Below, piece by piece: positions 1 to 8,863 of a DNA stretch of 46,626 nucleotides. The position numbers and the translations under genes were made by a program. The notes beneath the pieces were generated by a model, which saw only the letters and a program-made list of their open reading frames with translations, had not been told where the DNA came from and did no database searches. The stretch covers positions 1 to 46,626 of the forward strand of contig CALVBO010000010.1 of NCBI GenBank assembly GCA_944325835.1, read 5' to 3'. Numbering within the stretch: position 1 is the first letter of the stretch; each line of letters opens with the position of its first letter. This stretch comes from Candidatus Gastranaerophilales bacterium (GTDB lineage Bacteria > Cyanobacteriota > Vampirovibrionia > Gastranaerophilales > Gastranaerophilaceae).

Positions 1-78
1 CTCGTTCCCACGAGGTGACCCCGCGAGCACCGGCTGACGCTTTAAGCAGGGCAAGCAGGCGACGGAGAACTGCTTTAT
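1..78 (+). repeat. Structured intergenic repeat, copy A (3' part)
   Basis: The window opens inside a copy of the dispersed repeat. Bases 1-78 match the 3' end of copy C (about 11166-11243) almost base for base, including the CTCGTTCCCACGAGG hairpin and the closing GAACTGCTTTAT. The 5' part lies outside the window. It sits downstream of the mazG stop and is read in the same direction as the other four copies. Confidence 0.85.
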
Positions 79-154
79 CTAGTTCTCTCTTAATTATATA
101 AAGTATTTTTTGTCTGTTGCGATTTCAGACTGTTTAACAAAACGTAATATTCGG

Positions 155-925
155 TTACATTTTTACTTGTGCTTTAGCCTGCTGCCAGAGGGCTTCAAAC
201 TCTGCCGGCGTATAATCGTTAAGCGGCTTTGTCGCAAGCTCTTCCATTTTACGGAAGCGGGTCATAAATTTTTTATTTGATTTCAAAAGCGCCTGTTCCG
301 CGTCAATTTTGTTCCAGCGCGCAAGGTTTACAAGTGCAAATAAAATATCGCCGAATTCTTCTTCCTTATGTTCGGCATCTCCTTCTTTGCATGCGTCTTT
401 AAATTCTTCAATTTCTGAGAAAATACATTTGTATAAATCTTCCTCGCATTCCCACTCAAAACCTGTCTTAACAGCTCTTTTGCTAACTTTTTGCGCGGAC
501 ATCAGAGCGGATTGAGATTTGGAAATCCCGTCCATTGCAGATTTGCGGTGCGGTTTTTCTTCCTGCTTTAACTTGTCCCAGTTTACGATAACCTCGTTTG
601 CCGAATCAACATGAGCATGTCCGAAAACATGCGGGTGACGGTGAATAAGTTTTTCGTTGAGCGTTTGCGCGACATCTTCAATATCAAAAGTGCCTTCATC
701 TTTCGCGATTTGCGCGTGCAAAACAACCTGCAATAAAACATCTCCGAGCTCTTCGCGTAAATGCTTCAAATCCCCGCTATCCATAGCATCAACCGCTTCA
801 TACGCTTCCTCAAGCATGTTAGGTCTGAGTGTTTTATGCGTCTGTTCCCTGTCCCACGGGCACCCTTGCGGGGAGCGCAAAACTTCTATTATCTCAATTA
901 ATTTCTCTAAATTTTTGTATCCCAT
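155..925 (-). CDS. mazG: Nucleoside triphosphate pyrophosphohydrolase MazG
   Basis: 256 aa, cytoplasmic. MazG hydrolyses (d)NTPs to the monophosphate and pyrophosphate, for house-cleaning of non-canonical nucleotides. The N-terminus carries the family signature RSPQGCPWDREQTHKTLRPN, followed by the metal-binding helix EEAYEAVDAM and EELGDVLLQV. A second, degenerate MazG repeat follows around residues 165-205 (SEIEEFKDA, EEEFGDILFALVNLARW). Two tandem MazG domains and about 260 aa are normal for the bacterial enzyme. The ATG at 925 gives a complete protein. It appears monocistronic and ends about 75 bases from repeat copy A. Confidence 0.93.
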   Translation of the reverse strand: MGYKNLEKLIEIIEVLRSPQGCPWDREQTHKTLRPNMLEEAYEAVDAMDSGDLKHLREELGDVLLQVVLHAQIAKDEGTFDIEDVAQTLNEKLIHRHPHVFGHAHVDSANEVIVNWDKLKQEEKPHRKSAMDGISKSQSALMSAQKVSKRAVKTGFEWECEEDLYKCIFSEIEEFKDACKEGDAEHKEEEFGDILFALVNLARWNKIDAEQALLKSNKKFMTRFRKMEELATKPLNDYTPAEFEALWQQAKAQVKM

Positions 926-994
926 AGTCCAACTTTATCATAAAATCTCAAACTAAAGTATAAAATATTAAAAAATAATACATCATTTAGTCGA

Positions 995-1022
995 TTAACA
1001 AATTCGGGTGCTATGGTATTCT
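995..1022 (+). promoter_or_regulatory. Possible sigma-70 promoter for the 1081 operon
   Basis: TTAACA at 995-1000 and TATTCT at 1017-1022 are 16 bases apart, upstream of the first gene of a two-gene operon. The -10 box is weak, so this is tentative. Confidence 0.35.
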
Positions 1023-1080
1023 AACTGTGTAGAATAAGACAATAGAGTAAAAGGCATTATACGAACGAAAGGATGTAAGA

Positions 1081-1551
1081 ATGGCAAACTTATCAGTAGC
1101 AAGTATTCGTGAACGTATATTCAATACGACCAAACACGAAGAAAATGTTGCAAGACCAAAGAACTCTACACCAAATCCGTTTGCACAAATGAACGGCAAT
1201 TTGCTGAATGCAGATGTTTATGTGTCTTCAACCAACAATCACGCTGAAAAACTCGGTTTTTCAGGCAGAATCGAAAAACTTAAAAAAGCAGCACAAGTAG
1301 GCTCACTGTCTAACATTGGCGAAAAATTCCGTCAAATGGCAGAACCGGTGGTTGCTTTTGCAAAAAGAATCAAAGAAGGTGCTTCTAACACCTGGAAAAA
1401 ATTGAATGAGTGGACACTTGAAGATGCGGTTATGTCTTTGATTGACAGAACTCCTAGCCAAAAACATTATGCTACGGCGCCTGTTAAATCAACAGAGAAA
1501 ACTCTCGCTGACTTAGTTGCCGTGGAAACCGGCAGAATACAGGCTGCATAA
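1081..1551 (+). CDS. Hypothetical protein, helical, cytoplasmic
   Basis: 156 aa, family not recognised. There is no signal peptide or membrane segment. A polar, low-complexity N-terminal half (about residues 1-55, rich in Asn, Ser and Thr) is followed by predicted amphipathic helices around 60-120 (EKLGFSGRIEKLKKAAQ, IGEKFRQMAEPVVAFAKRI). The ribosome site GAAAGGATG precedes the ATG at a normal distance. The next gene starts 24 bases after the stop behind its own strong GGAGG, so the two are very probably one operon. Start, ribosome site and codon use support a real gene; function is unknown and it may be lineage-specific. Confidence 0.7.
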   Translation: MANLSVASIRERIFNTTKHEENVARPKNSTPNPFAQMNGNLLNADVYVSSTNNHAEKLGFSGRIEKLKKAAQVGSLSNIGEKFRQMAEPVVAFAKRIKEGASNTWKKLNEWTLEDAVMSLIDRTPSQKHYATAPVKSTEKTLADLVAVETGRIQAA

Positions 1552-1575
1552 GCGGGTGCATAGGAGGAAATTTGG

Positions 1576-2109
1576 ATGAAAGATAGTAAAAAAGAAAACA
1601 TTATCAGTAAGTTGAATTTCAGCTTCGGCAGCCAGCAGGCAAAATCTGAAGGCGCAACCTGCGTTATGGAAAAAGATACTTTCCAGTGTTCAACTGAAAA
1701 ATTGGATTCAATCCAAAATAGAATTGATTTCAGCAAAAACAGCTCTGAAAAGAACATGAAACACATTGCAAACATCATCAACGGACTTGCAATGCATGAA
1801 GACGCAGATTCTATCAGAGTTCTTGAAGAAATCGGTACAAATGCTTCAATTGACGCAATCAGAGAAATGACTGCAAGAGCACTTGTCAGAAAGAATGTTA
1901 TTGATTCTTTGAACATTGTTATTTCGCAAGAAGGAAAAGGAATTAATGACCTTTCAACATCAGTTGCAATGAGCACAATCAATGAGTTGTTATCTTTACA
2001 AAATAAAGAAACTGCAATGCAGGTTCTTGAAGATACTGTTGCAAATTCAGAAATTGAAGCTGTAAGAGATAACGCACGCTCAGTAAAAGCATTGATGTCA
2101 CTTTGCTAG
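1576..2109 (+). CDS. Hypothetical HEAT-repeat-like protein
   Basis: 177 aa. A polar N-terminal stretch (1-55) is followed by repeated helical pairs with HEAT/armadillo character, for example DSIRVLEEIGTNASIDAIREMTARAL and, later, ETAMQVLEDTVANSEIEAVRDNARSV. Each unit has an aliphatic helix followed by A(I/V)R(E/D)xA. Such repeats normally serve as protein-binding scaffolds; the specific role here is unknown. A strong AGGAGG lies just upstream of the ATG. It is the second gene of the 1081 operon and is followed by a long perfect terminator hairpin. Confidence 0.72.
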   Translation: MKDSKKENIISKLNFSFGSQQAKSEGATCVMEKDTFQCSTEKLDSIQNRIDFSKNSSEKNMKHIANIINGLAMHEDADSIRVLEEIGTNASIDAIREMTARALVRKNVIDSLNIVISQEGKGINDLSTSVAMSTINELLSLQNKETAMQVLEDTVANSEIEAVRDNARSVKALMSLC

Positions 2110-2170
2110 TTATTGATAAACTTTGAAATTTTTAAACTTTTAATAATATAATGTGTAATTTTAATATATA

Positions 2171-2209
2171 GAAAAAGACCTGTATTGAACGTGAATACAG
2201 GTCTTTTTC
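2171..2209. terminator. Bidirectional Rho-independent terminator
   Basis: A perfect 16-bp stem (2171-2186 with 2194-2209) surrounds the 7-base loop GAACGTG. The stem begins with A-tracts and ends with T-tracts, so it can terminate the 1081-2109 operon on the plus strand and the 2262-2597 gene on the minus strand. Confidence 0.9.
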
Positions 2210-2261
2210 ATTGTATGAAAAATAATGATGATAAAAAGAAATGCGGGCAGATGTCAGGCAA

Positions 2262-2597
2262 TTAAAGCATTGTCTTTAATAATTGTTCAATGACAAGCAA
2301 TTTCGCCCTGTCATTTTTTATAATATCTAAATTTTTTAAAATATTTTTGTATAACTCTTCATTAGATTTTGTTCCGCCGAAGGAAAACAGTTCATCCGGC
2401 TCTAAATCAAGATGAAATAAAATTTTTTCCAGCGTTTCGGCTGTTAAAAATCCATTTCCGGTTTCGATTATACCCAGAGCATTTGTAGAGATGCCAAGCA
2501 TTTCCGCAAACTGCATCTGCGTATATCCGCGTTGCTTGCGTATCTGGCTTATTCTTGCGCCTAAAAGTTTTTTAATATTGAGTTTTGTGTCCTGCAT
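2262..2597 (-). CDS. XRE-family transcriptional regulator
   Basis: 111 aa. Residues about 8-65 form a classic Cro/C1 helix-turn-helix (RISQIRKQRGYTQMQFAEM, then GISTNALGIIETGNG), followed by a short helical tail that probably dimerises. It is transcribed away from the prepilin-like gene at 2722, and the shared 124-base intergenic region holds that gene's promoter, flanked by the inverted repeat AAACACAA (2639-2646) / TTGTGTTT (2695-2702). Control of the neighbouring prepilin gene or autoregulation are both plausible inferences; the target is not proven. Confidence 0.85.
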   Translation of the reverse strand: MQDTKLNIKKLLGARISQIRKQRGYTQMQFAEMLGISTNALGIIETGNGFLTAETLEKILFHLDLEPDELFSFGGTKSNEELYKNILKNLDIIKNDRAKLLVIEQLLKTML

Positions 2598-2654
2598 ATT
2601 CCCTCTTTTACCATATTAAATTGTTTTTTTGCTTAAATAAACACAATTAAACTC

Positions 2655-2683
2655 TTGATAAAACAAATTTAATTTGGTATAAT
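2655..2683 (+). promoter_or_regulatory. Sigma-70 promoter of the prepilin-like gene
   Basis: TTGATA (2655-2660), a 17-base spacer and a perfect TATAAT (2678-2683). An 8-bp inverted repeat (2639-2646 / 2695-2702) brackets the promoter and could be the operator of the divergent XRE regulator. Confidence 0.8.
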
Positions 2684-2721
2684 ACAAATAAAACTTGTGT
2701 TTAAAAAGAAAGGATAGAATT

Positions 2722-3678
2722 ATGAAAAGAACATTTACTATGTTCGGTGCAAAGCAGCCTGAGCGACCTGAAAAAGATGCATTCACAATGGCGGAGATAC
2801 TGTTATCCCTCACGATAATTGGTGTAGTTGCTGCGATAACACTGCCGAGTTTGACGGGAAACATTAACGAGCGCACATGGAATACGCAGAGAAAAGCGCT
2901 ATATGCTAGATTTTCGCAGGCAATGGCTTTAATGCCTTCTATGAATCAATATTCAGATGTGGATACTTTTTTGGCTGCAGGATTATCAAAAGTTTTAAAA
3001 ATTAACAATATATGCGATAAAGATCATCTCGCAGATTGTGGTATAACCTCAAAGAATATAACTGATGCCTTGGGAAATCAGCTTTTAATGCCAAAAACTA
3101 TTGAAGAATTAAATTCCAAGAATGTAAGTGTCAACTGGACTGATGATGACGGCAATACTTATTCATATTCCGGTCAAAATGGTGATGCTGCTGCATTTGA
3201 AACCGCGAACGGTGAAAGTATTGTTGCTTTTTATAATAAAACCTGTCAAACCGATATGCAGGAATCAGCTTATTATGTTGCAAGTAAAGTGTGCGCAAAC
3301 TTTATTTATGATTTAAACGGAAGCAAAGGGCCTAATACTGTTGGTAAAGATATCGGTGTTATCACGGTTATGTATCCTACAGACAGTGTGGTTGCAGCGC
3401 CGATGCCTTATTTACGCGATGGCGGAAGGAGTGTGGCATTTGCGGATGCACAGGCAGCCTGCACCGCAATGGATCCTGAATACAGGGCGCCTAATGTTGC
3501 AGAAGTCGTTTCAATGACGTATAATGCAAAATTGTTTAATATAGAAGAAGCACATTACTGGACAACAACACGTTATGATGCAACACGAGCCTGGATAGGC
3601 GGAGGGGTTACAGGCAGAATGGTTCCTTTCCCGATTGATGATACGGAATATAAAATTGCACGATGCGTTAAACGATAA
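2722..3678 (+). CDS. Prepilin-like (type IV pilin / pseudopilin) surface protein
   Basis: 318 aa from the ATG at 2722, which follows AGAAAGG; an upstream in-frame ATG at 2695 has no ribosome site and overlaps the leader. After about 20 residues comes the prepilin motif AFTMAEILLSLTIIGVVAAI: a processing site before Phe, Glu at +5 and a hydrophobic assembly helix. The large C-terminal domain contains conserved Cys and Trp residues, and its end (YRAPNVAEVV, HYWTTTRYD, YKIARCVKR) recalls lectin-like pilin tips; that part is only a resemblance. It is expected to be cleaved by a prepilin peptidase and assembled in or through the envelope. The unusually long leader is odd but seems complete. Confidence 0.82.
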   Translation: MKRTFTMFGAKQPERPEKDAFTMAEILLSLTIIGVVAAITLPSLTGNINERTWNTQRKALYARFSQAMALMPSMNQYSDVDTFLAAGLSKVLKINNICDKDHLADCGITSKNITDALGNQLLMPKTIEELNSKNVSVNWTDDDGNTYSYSGQNGDAAAFETANGESIVAFYNKTCQTDMQESAYYVASKVCANFIYDLNGSKGPNTVGKDIGVITVMYPTDSVVAAPMPYLRDGGRSVAFADAQAACTAMDPEYRAPNVAEVVSMTYNAKLFNIEEAHYWTTTRYDATRAWIGGGVTGRMVPFPIDDTEYKIARCVKR

Positions 3679-3680
3679 TT

Positions 3681-4550
3681 TTACACCTCAAACAGGGCGA
3701 AGGTGAGGTTTTCTATAACGCTCGGGGTTTGAATTTCCAGTTCGGCTTCCCTTTTCGCAAGGCTTACGGCTTTCAGGTCGTGCAGAAGTTTCTGCCGCAG
3801 CTGGCCGTTAAGGTAATTGCTTTTCAAAAGTGAATTAAGATAGTTTTCGACCTGACTCATTGTCGGGTCGAAACCGTTTTCTTTAATTATTTCCAACAGT
3901 CTGTCCTTGAACGCCCAGAGTTCGTTTTTGCCGCGTGCAGTATAGCCGTCCATAAGCTCCGAAACAAGGCTGTAATCACGATTTTCTTCCGGTTGTGCAG
4001 GAACAAAGAAGCATTGCGAGCGCGAAACAATCGTTGAAATCATATCGGTTTTGTCTTTGGTTAAGAAGATGAATGTTGTGTTGGAAGGCGGTTCTTCAAA
4101 TGTTTTAAGCAGGGAGTTTGCCGCTTCTTCCTGAAAAACGCGGTAGTTAATTCCGCGGATATTCCCGTCATCGTCCTTGTCGCAGAAAATTATTACGCGG
4201 TGGTAGTCTGATGTTACCATTAAATCGTTTTTAATCTCCTGTGTCTGGCGTACTGAAATTACGGTTTTGGTTTTATCATCGACGGGTTTGTAGTCTACGC
4301 GCGAAACAGTTCTGACAGCGGGGTGTTTGTTTTCTCTTATCCAGCGGCAATTTAAGCATTCACAGTCCTGCGCGCCACCTTCTTTGCAGTTTAAAAGCCT
4401 TGCAACTTCAAGCGCAAGTTCGTATTGAGCGGGCAGGTCGCTTCCGAAAAACAGGATACAGTGTGAAATTCTGCCGGCTTCATTGTCGTGTGCAAGACCG
4501 TTTTGAAAATATCTCATTAAAAACGGGTATCTATCGTACAAAGAAGGCAT
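3681..4550 (-). CDS. holB: DNA polymerase III subunit delta'
   Basis: 289 aa. A clamp-loader subunit that works with delta and tau/gamma to open and load the beta clamp. The zinc-binding cluster (CKEGGAQDCECLNCRW), the ISVRQTQEIKNDL segment, the VFQEEAANSLLKTFEEPP Walker-B-like/SRC-region segment and TIVSRSQCF are all recognisable. The start at 4550 (MPSLYDRYPF) was chosen over 4604 because GAGGTGG lies just upstream and the longer version overlaps holA further. It overlaps the holA end by 20 bases, implying coupled translation of the two clamp-loader subunits. It converges on the prepilin gene with only 2 bases between the stops. Confidence 0.9.
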   Translation of the reverse strand: MPSLYDRYPFLMRYFQNGLAHDNEAGRISHCILFFGSDLPAQYELALEVARLLNCKEGGAQDCECLNCRWIRENKHPAVRTVSRVDYKPVDDKTKTVISVRQTQEIKNDLMVTSDYHRVIIFCDKDDDGNIRGINYRVFQEEAANSLLKTFEEPPSNTTFIFLTKDKTDMISTIVSRSQCFFVPAQPEENRDYSLVSELMDGYTARGKNELWAFKDRLLEIIKENGFDPTMSQVENYLNSLLKSNYLNGQLRQKLLHDLKAVSLAKREAELEIQTPSVIENLTFALFEV

Positions 4551-5481
4551 TTGCCACCTCTCTTTCAACATCAAGTGCCTGACCGCTTTTGATACGGTAT
4601 TCACAGGTCGTAAGGTTTTTCTTCAACGTTACCAGATCATGGAGCGTTGTATTTTTCATCTTTTGAAGCGTTAATTTTATAACATATTCGTTCATTCCGG
4701 TAAGTTTGAGGAGTTCAAACGGGCTGGCTTTTGAATTGGCTTTGAGCGTAACCCATCTGCGTGTCATTGTTTGAAGCGTTGCAAGAATTTTTATGGGGTG
4801 ATCTTTATCCAGAAGTTTTTTGTATTCAAGGAGAGCTGTTTCGTAATCCATTTGCATAAGCGCGTCCGAAAGTGCGAATAAATCTTCGTTATTGGTGCAG
4901 ATTTCTCTGACGTCTTTGTCGCCGGCAGTGTCTTTCGGGTAGACGGAAATCGCAAGTTTCTGGATTTCAGAATCAAGCTGGCGGAGGTTGTTGCCGACCA
5001 TGGAAATCAGGGTTGAAACCGCATCGGGTGTAAGTTTCAGGTTATAAATTTTCGCCTGATTTAAAATCCAGCTGGAAAGTTCCGGTTTGTAGGTCGGGAT
5101 AGTCGGGAATTCTTTTGATTTTTGTTTGACAAGGAGTTTAAAGAGTTTTCTGCGCGAATCCAGTTTTTTGCCTTCATCGCGCGGAAGTTTTGCAGTGAAA
5201 ACGATATCGAGGTTTTCGTTGTTGTCCTCGAGGGCTTCTGTGATTTGTTTAATCTCTTTATCCTCAAAGGCTTCGGAGAAATATTTGACGCATTCGATTA
5301 CGATAAGCATTTTACCGAACATCATCGGCTGGCTTCTGAGAATTGAAATTAGATCCGGAAATTTCGGATGATCGTACGTTTTGTAGCTCATCTCAAGAAA
5401 ATTAGGATCGAGTTCTTTTTTTAACTTTTCAACCTCTAAATCAATGTTAAAATCTTCTTCTCCGTAGAAAAAATAAATCAT
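4531..5481 (-). CDS. holA: DNA polymerase III subunit delta
   Basis: 316 aa, near the usual length for HolA. Residues 1-10 (MIYFFYGEED) are the family's typical YLFxGxE start. LRSQPMMFGKMLIVIECVKYF and LSSWILNQAKIYNLKLTPDAVSTLISMVGNNLRQLDSEIQKL match the delta AAA+ fold and its lid helices, and the C-terminal collar helices follow. Delta binds the beta clamp and wrenches the ring open. holA-holB side by side is unusual in E. coli but gives a neat clamp-loader operon here. Confidence 0.9.
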   Translation of the reverse strand: MIYFFYGEEDFNIDLEVEKLKKELDPNFLEMSYKTYDHPKFPDLISILRSQPMMFGKMLIVIECVKYFSEAFEDKEIKQITEALEDNNENLDIVFTAKLPRDEGKKLDSRRKLFKLLVKQKSKEFPTIPTYKPELSSWILNQAKIYNLKLTPDAVSTLISMVGNNLRQLDSEIQKLAISVYPKDTAGDKDVREICTNNEDLFALSDALMQMDYETALLEYKKLLDKDHPIKILATLQTMTRRWVTLKANSKASPFELLKLTGMNEYVIKLTLQKMKNTTLHDLVTLKKNLTTCEYRIKSGQALDVEREVANAFFVR

Positions 5482-5528
5482 ATTCTGATTTTATCAATAG
5501 AAAACGTAAAAAGCAAATTGTAAAAAGG

Positions 5529-5553
5529 AGCCGGATTTTTTTTAAATCCGGCT
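5529..5553. terminator. Rho-independent terminator after the ROK kinase
   Basis: A 10-bp stem AGCCGGATTT / AAATCCGGCT (5529-5538, 5544-5553) with a T5 loop. On the minus strand the stem is followed by CCTTTTTAC, which fits the end of the ROK gene at 5566. Confidence 0.8.
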
Positions 5554-5565
5554 TTTAAAAGAAAT

Positions 5566-6516
5566 TTAGTTTTCTATAAGCAAGCTTGCGCCGATAACAC
5601 CTGCCGTATTTCCAAGCTGTGCCGGAACTACTTCCACGGCTCCGCCTGCGATTTCCATTGCGCGTTCCTTGAGGGTTCTTCTGACGGGTTCAAGGAAGAT
5701 TTCCCCCGCATCTGCAACGCCGCCGCCTATGATTACCCGTTCAGGGTTCAGAAGGTTTACAACGCTTGCAAGTCCTATTCCTAGGTATTCACCCATCTTT
5801 TTGAAAATTCTTTGTGCCACTTTGTCGCCTGCTTTTGCGGCTTCTGCAACGATGTATGCAGAGATTTCAGGGTTTGCGAGTTCTCGGAACTTAGCGGATT
5901 TGCCGCCGTTGATGTAATCTTTTGCCATTGCAACGATTGAAGGTGCGGAAACAAAAGCTTCCATACAGCCGGTGTCACCGCAGCCGCACATAGGGCCGTC
6001 GTGCATTTGAAGCTTGATGTGACCGATTTCGCCTGCTGCATTGCTTGCACCGCGAACGACTTTTCCGTTAATAATTAAGCCCGAGCCAACGCCAGTTCCG
6101 ACAGTTACGCAGACAAGGTTTTTGCATCCTTTGCCCGCACCTGCATAAAGTTCGCCGAGTGCTGCGCATCTTGCATCGTTATCTATTCTTGTCGGAATAT
6201 GAAATTCATCTTCAATAAGTTTTGCAATCGGAACATTTACCCAGCCAGGAATGTTCGGGAGAAGTTTTACTACTCCGTTATCGCAGTCAACCTGACCCGG
6301 AAAGCCAAAACCAATGCCTTCAATGTCTTTTGTTTCGGTTTTGGTTTCTTTCATCAGTTCATAAATTGCCTGTTTAATATTGTTTACTGTGTATTCATAA
6401 CCCATTTCCGCGCGGGTCGGGACGGAATTTGAATAAACAATCTGTCCTTCGCCGGTTACGAGTGCAATTTTAACGTTTGTACCGCCAACATCTATACCAA
6501 TTCTTTTTTTTACCAT
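5566..6516 (-). CDS. ROK-family sugar kinase, probably glucokinase
   Basis: 316 aa. N-terminal ATP-binding motif IGIDVGGTNVKIALV, the catalytic region with NDARCAALGE and GTGVGSGLIINGKV, the sugar-binding GEIGHI motif, and the ROK zinc site CGCGDTGCMEAF. Bacterial ROK glucokinases of about 315-320 aa share exactly this layout; another hexose or N-acetylmannosamine as substrate cannot be excluded. The start at 6516 (MVKKRIGID) is preferred over 6549, which would add 11 residues not seen in the family. It lies 74 bases downstream of the sigma factor gene on the same strand and may be co-transcribed. Confidence 0.88.
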   Translation of the reverse strand: MVKKRIGIDVGGTNVKIALVTGEGQIVYSNSVPTRAEMGYEYTVNNIKQAIYELMKETKTETKDIEGIGFGFPGQVDCDNGVVKLLPNIPGWVNVPIAKLIEDEFHIPTRIDNDARCAALGELYAGAGKGCKNLVCVTVGTGVGSGLIINGKVVRGASNAAGEIGHIKLQMHDGPMCGCGDTGCMEAFVSAPSIVAMAKDYINGGKSAKFRELANPEISAYIVAEAAKAGDKVAQRIFKKMGEYLGIGLASVVNLLNPERVIIGGGVADAGEIFLEPVRRTLKERAMEIAGGAVEVVPAQLGNTAGVIGASLLIEN

Positions 6517-6590
6517 AATCTTTTTTACTCCCTTTTGAGCGCCGCTCAAGGCGCTTCTCTAATAAGCTTATATTATGATAAAGTTAAGTT

Positions 6591-7529
6591 TTATTCAAGC
6601 ACCTCTTTGAGGTGTGAGAATTTTTCGCATTCCCTGATTTTTTTCAGGGCGAGGTTTTCAAGCTGGCGGATACGCTCTTTTGAGTACCCGAGGTTTTCGC
6701 CCAGTTGCTCGAGGGTTTTGGTTGCAGTGTTGTCGATACCGAAACGGCATTTTATGATTTCTTTTTCTTTTTCGTTTAGAATTTTCATTAATTCCTCGAT
6801 ATTTTTATGCACGATTTTGTCATCGGTTTGCGCTTCCGGAGATTTGCAGTGCGTATCTTCAAGGTAATCAATAACGTTCAAATCTTCTGTAACGGGTGTT
6901 TCAAGGCTGATAGGCTCTTTTAAAATCGCACGTTTAATCTGCAAAATTTTATCCAGCGGAAGTTTCATTTCGTCGGCGATTTCCTGTTCAGTCGGTTCAA
7001 CGCCGTTTTTGATAAGCATTTTTGATTTAGTTTTGTTGTATTTGCGGATTTTATCAATCATGTGGACAGGAATCCGGATAGATTTTGCGTTATTTGCGAT
7101 TGCACGCATAATAGTCTGCCTTATCCACCAGGTCGCATAGGTCGAAAATTTGAAGTTTTTGGAATAGTCAAATTTTTCGGCTGCTCTGATTAACCCGAGC
7201 GCGCCTTCCTGCACCAGATCCATAAATAAAATTCCCTGCCCGATAAATTTTTTTGCGATACTGACGACAAGCCGCAGGTTTGCCTTAACCAGTTTTTTCT
7301 TGGCAAGTTCGGCTTTTAACCCCTTTTCTTCCTGAATTTGCCTGCCGAGTTCGCGTTCTTCATCGGGTTTTAATAATTTTATCTTGCCGATACTTTTAAG
7401 ATACATTTGCAGAATATCTTCTTCGTGGGCAATGCAGCTAAAAGTTTTCGGTTCTTCCTCCTCAAAGCTCTGTGTATAGTCAAAGTTTTCGGGTAAATCA
7501 TACTTAATCTTACAAAAATCCAAATTCAT
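6591..7529 (-). CDS. RNA polymerase sigma factor, sigma-70 family
   Basis: 312 aa. After an acidic, mostly non-conserved N-terminus come region 1.2 ([21 protein letters not shown]), region 2 ([43 protein letters not shown]), region 3 ([22 protein letters not shown]) and region 4 with the -35-reading helix ([20 protein letters not shown]). It lacks the long region 1.1 and non-conserved region of a primary RpoD, so it fits a group-2 sigma factor of the kind common in Cyanobacteriota. It may still be the principal factor in a reduced genome. Confidence 0.88.
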   Translation of the reverse strand: MNLDFCKIKYDLPENFDYTQSFEEEEPKTFSCIAHEEDILQMYLKSIGKIKLLKPDEERELGRQIQEEKGLKAELAKKKLVKANLRLVVSIAKKFIGQGILFMDLVQEGALGLIRAAEKFDYSKNFKFSTYATWWIRQTIMRAIANNAKSIRIPVHMIDKIRKYNKTKSKMLIKNGVEPTEQEIADEMKLPLDKILQIKRAILKEPISLETPVTEDLNVIDYLEDTHCKSPEAQTDDKIVHKNIEELMKILNEKEKEIIKCRFGIDNTATKTLEQLGENLGYSKERIRQLENLALKKIRECEKFSHLKEVLE

Positions 7530-7615
7530 ATTTCAGCTCTCCTAATAAAAAATCCCATTTTCTAATACTAAAGACGGTGGAGAGTGAAAAAAGTTTCACA
7601 GCGGAGCGGGGAAGG

Positions 7616-8863
7616 TTAAACTTCTTCAAATCTTCTGAGAGTACGTTCGCAGTTTTCTTTTACTATTGCAAGGATTTTGTTTCCAATTGTATTTTTAAAA
7701 GATTTGACGACTATTTCAAGTTCTGCGGGGAGCTTTTGTGCCATTTCAATTATTTCATGCCGTAAACCTGTGTAATTGATATCGGCTTCCTGTGCAAAAA
7801 TTTCCCAATTTTTGGGGAAAATCCTATCAGGCTCATAACATCCGCCGATTTTCATTGCCATATTTTTTATAAGTTCAGGGTAAACCTGAGTGCATAACAT
7901 GTCGTAAGCTGGTGCGAATTCTATACTGCCATTGTCTAAGTGTAATATTGAGAAATTCTTGCCATGTGCATCGGCATTGCCTATAAGATAGTTAAAAATT
8001 ATCCGTTTTGTAAGTTCCTGAATATTTAAGATAGGCCGGTCTGTTTTTCTGATAATTTCATAGCAATTTTTTGTGCTGACTCCGCCTTCGCACTGGTACT
8101 TATCGCGGGACGGGATGTTCAGGCACTGACAGAAGTCTTCCTGATGAATTCGTTTGATTTTGTTGTTTTCTATATGCCTGTCGTATCTTTCGACAAGTAG
8201 ATATTTGATGTCTTTTACCTGTCCGATAGACGTATTACTGACCGCAAGTCCGAGATTTTTGGCAGTAGTCATACAGATAAATTCATTTTCAACGCTTTCT
8301 TCGTAATCTTTCATTGCGGGTTTTAAAATGTGTGTTGTCGGAACATCAAAATCCGGTATTCCGATTTCACCGTTTAAGCAAATTATTGCGGTTTTTTCCT
8401 GCGCTCCGGCAAGGGAGAGTCTTAAACCTTCGTAGGAGGTGAATAGCGGCTTTTTAGGCAGTTCTTTTATATAATTATATAATTCCTCTTCGCTAAAAAT
8501 TTTGCCATTAACCTCTTTAAACTCGCAAGGCAGATTTTGGGGATTGGCTTCATAGGGGTGAAAGGATACGGCACCGGCACAGTCATAGCCGATAACTTTA
8601 AGCAGGCTGAAAAAATTATTGTGATTTACGCCAAATTTTTGGGCGACAGCTTTTCGCACATCTTCTGATTCCGGCAGTAAACCTTCAAAATATGCATGGC
8701 TTTGTTTTTCCGTAAAGTGTTTCTGCGTTAATGGCAGGCTAAGTGAAAGTATCCGTTTACAGGCCTCTTGATAGTCAAATTCAATTTTGCCGACTTCATT
8801 TTGTGAAAGCCAGCCGATAAATTCATTATTGATTCTAACAATTAGGATTTTTTCTTTATTCAT
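7616..8863 (-). CDS. hipA: HipA-family serine/threonine kinase toxin
   Basis: 415 aa. HipA phosphorylates a translation target (glutamyl-tRNA synthetase in E. coli), causing growth arrest and persistence. Visible motifs are the N-terminal subdomain (FEGLLPESEDVRKAVAQ), the flexible loop SLAGAQEKTAI carrying the autophosphorylated Ser, the kinase segment TTHILKPAM, the catalytic NADAHGKNFS and the metal-binding AYDML. Length and motif order are normal, so it looks active. The start overlaps the end of hipB by 8 bases, the usual antitoxin-then-toxin order, and transcription should come from the operator-rich promoter at 9264-9375. Confidence 0.92.
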   Translation of the reverse strand: MNKEKILIVRINNEFIGWLSQNEVGKIEFDYQEACKRILSLSLPLTQKHFTEKQSHAYFEGLLPESEDVRKAVAQKFGVNHNNFFSLLKVIGYDCAGAVSFHPYEANPQNLPCEFKEVNGKIFSEEELYNYIKELPKKPLFTSYEGLRLSLAGAQEKTAIICLNGEIGIPDFDVPTTHILKPAMKDYEESVENEFICMTTAKNLGLAVSNTSIGQVKDIKYLLVERYDRHIENNKIKRIHQEDFCQCLNIPSRDKYQCEGGVSTKNCYEIIRKTDRPILNIQELTKRIIFNYLIGNADAHGKNFSILHLDNGSIEFAPAYDMLCTQVYPELIKNMAMKIGGCYEPDRIFPKNWEIFAQEADINYTGLRHEIIEMAQKLPAELEIVVKSFKNTIGNKILAIVKENCERTLRRFEEV

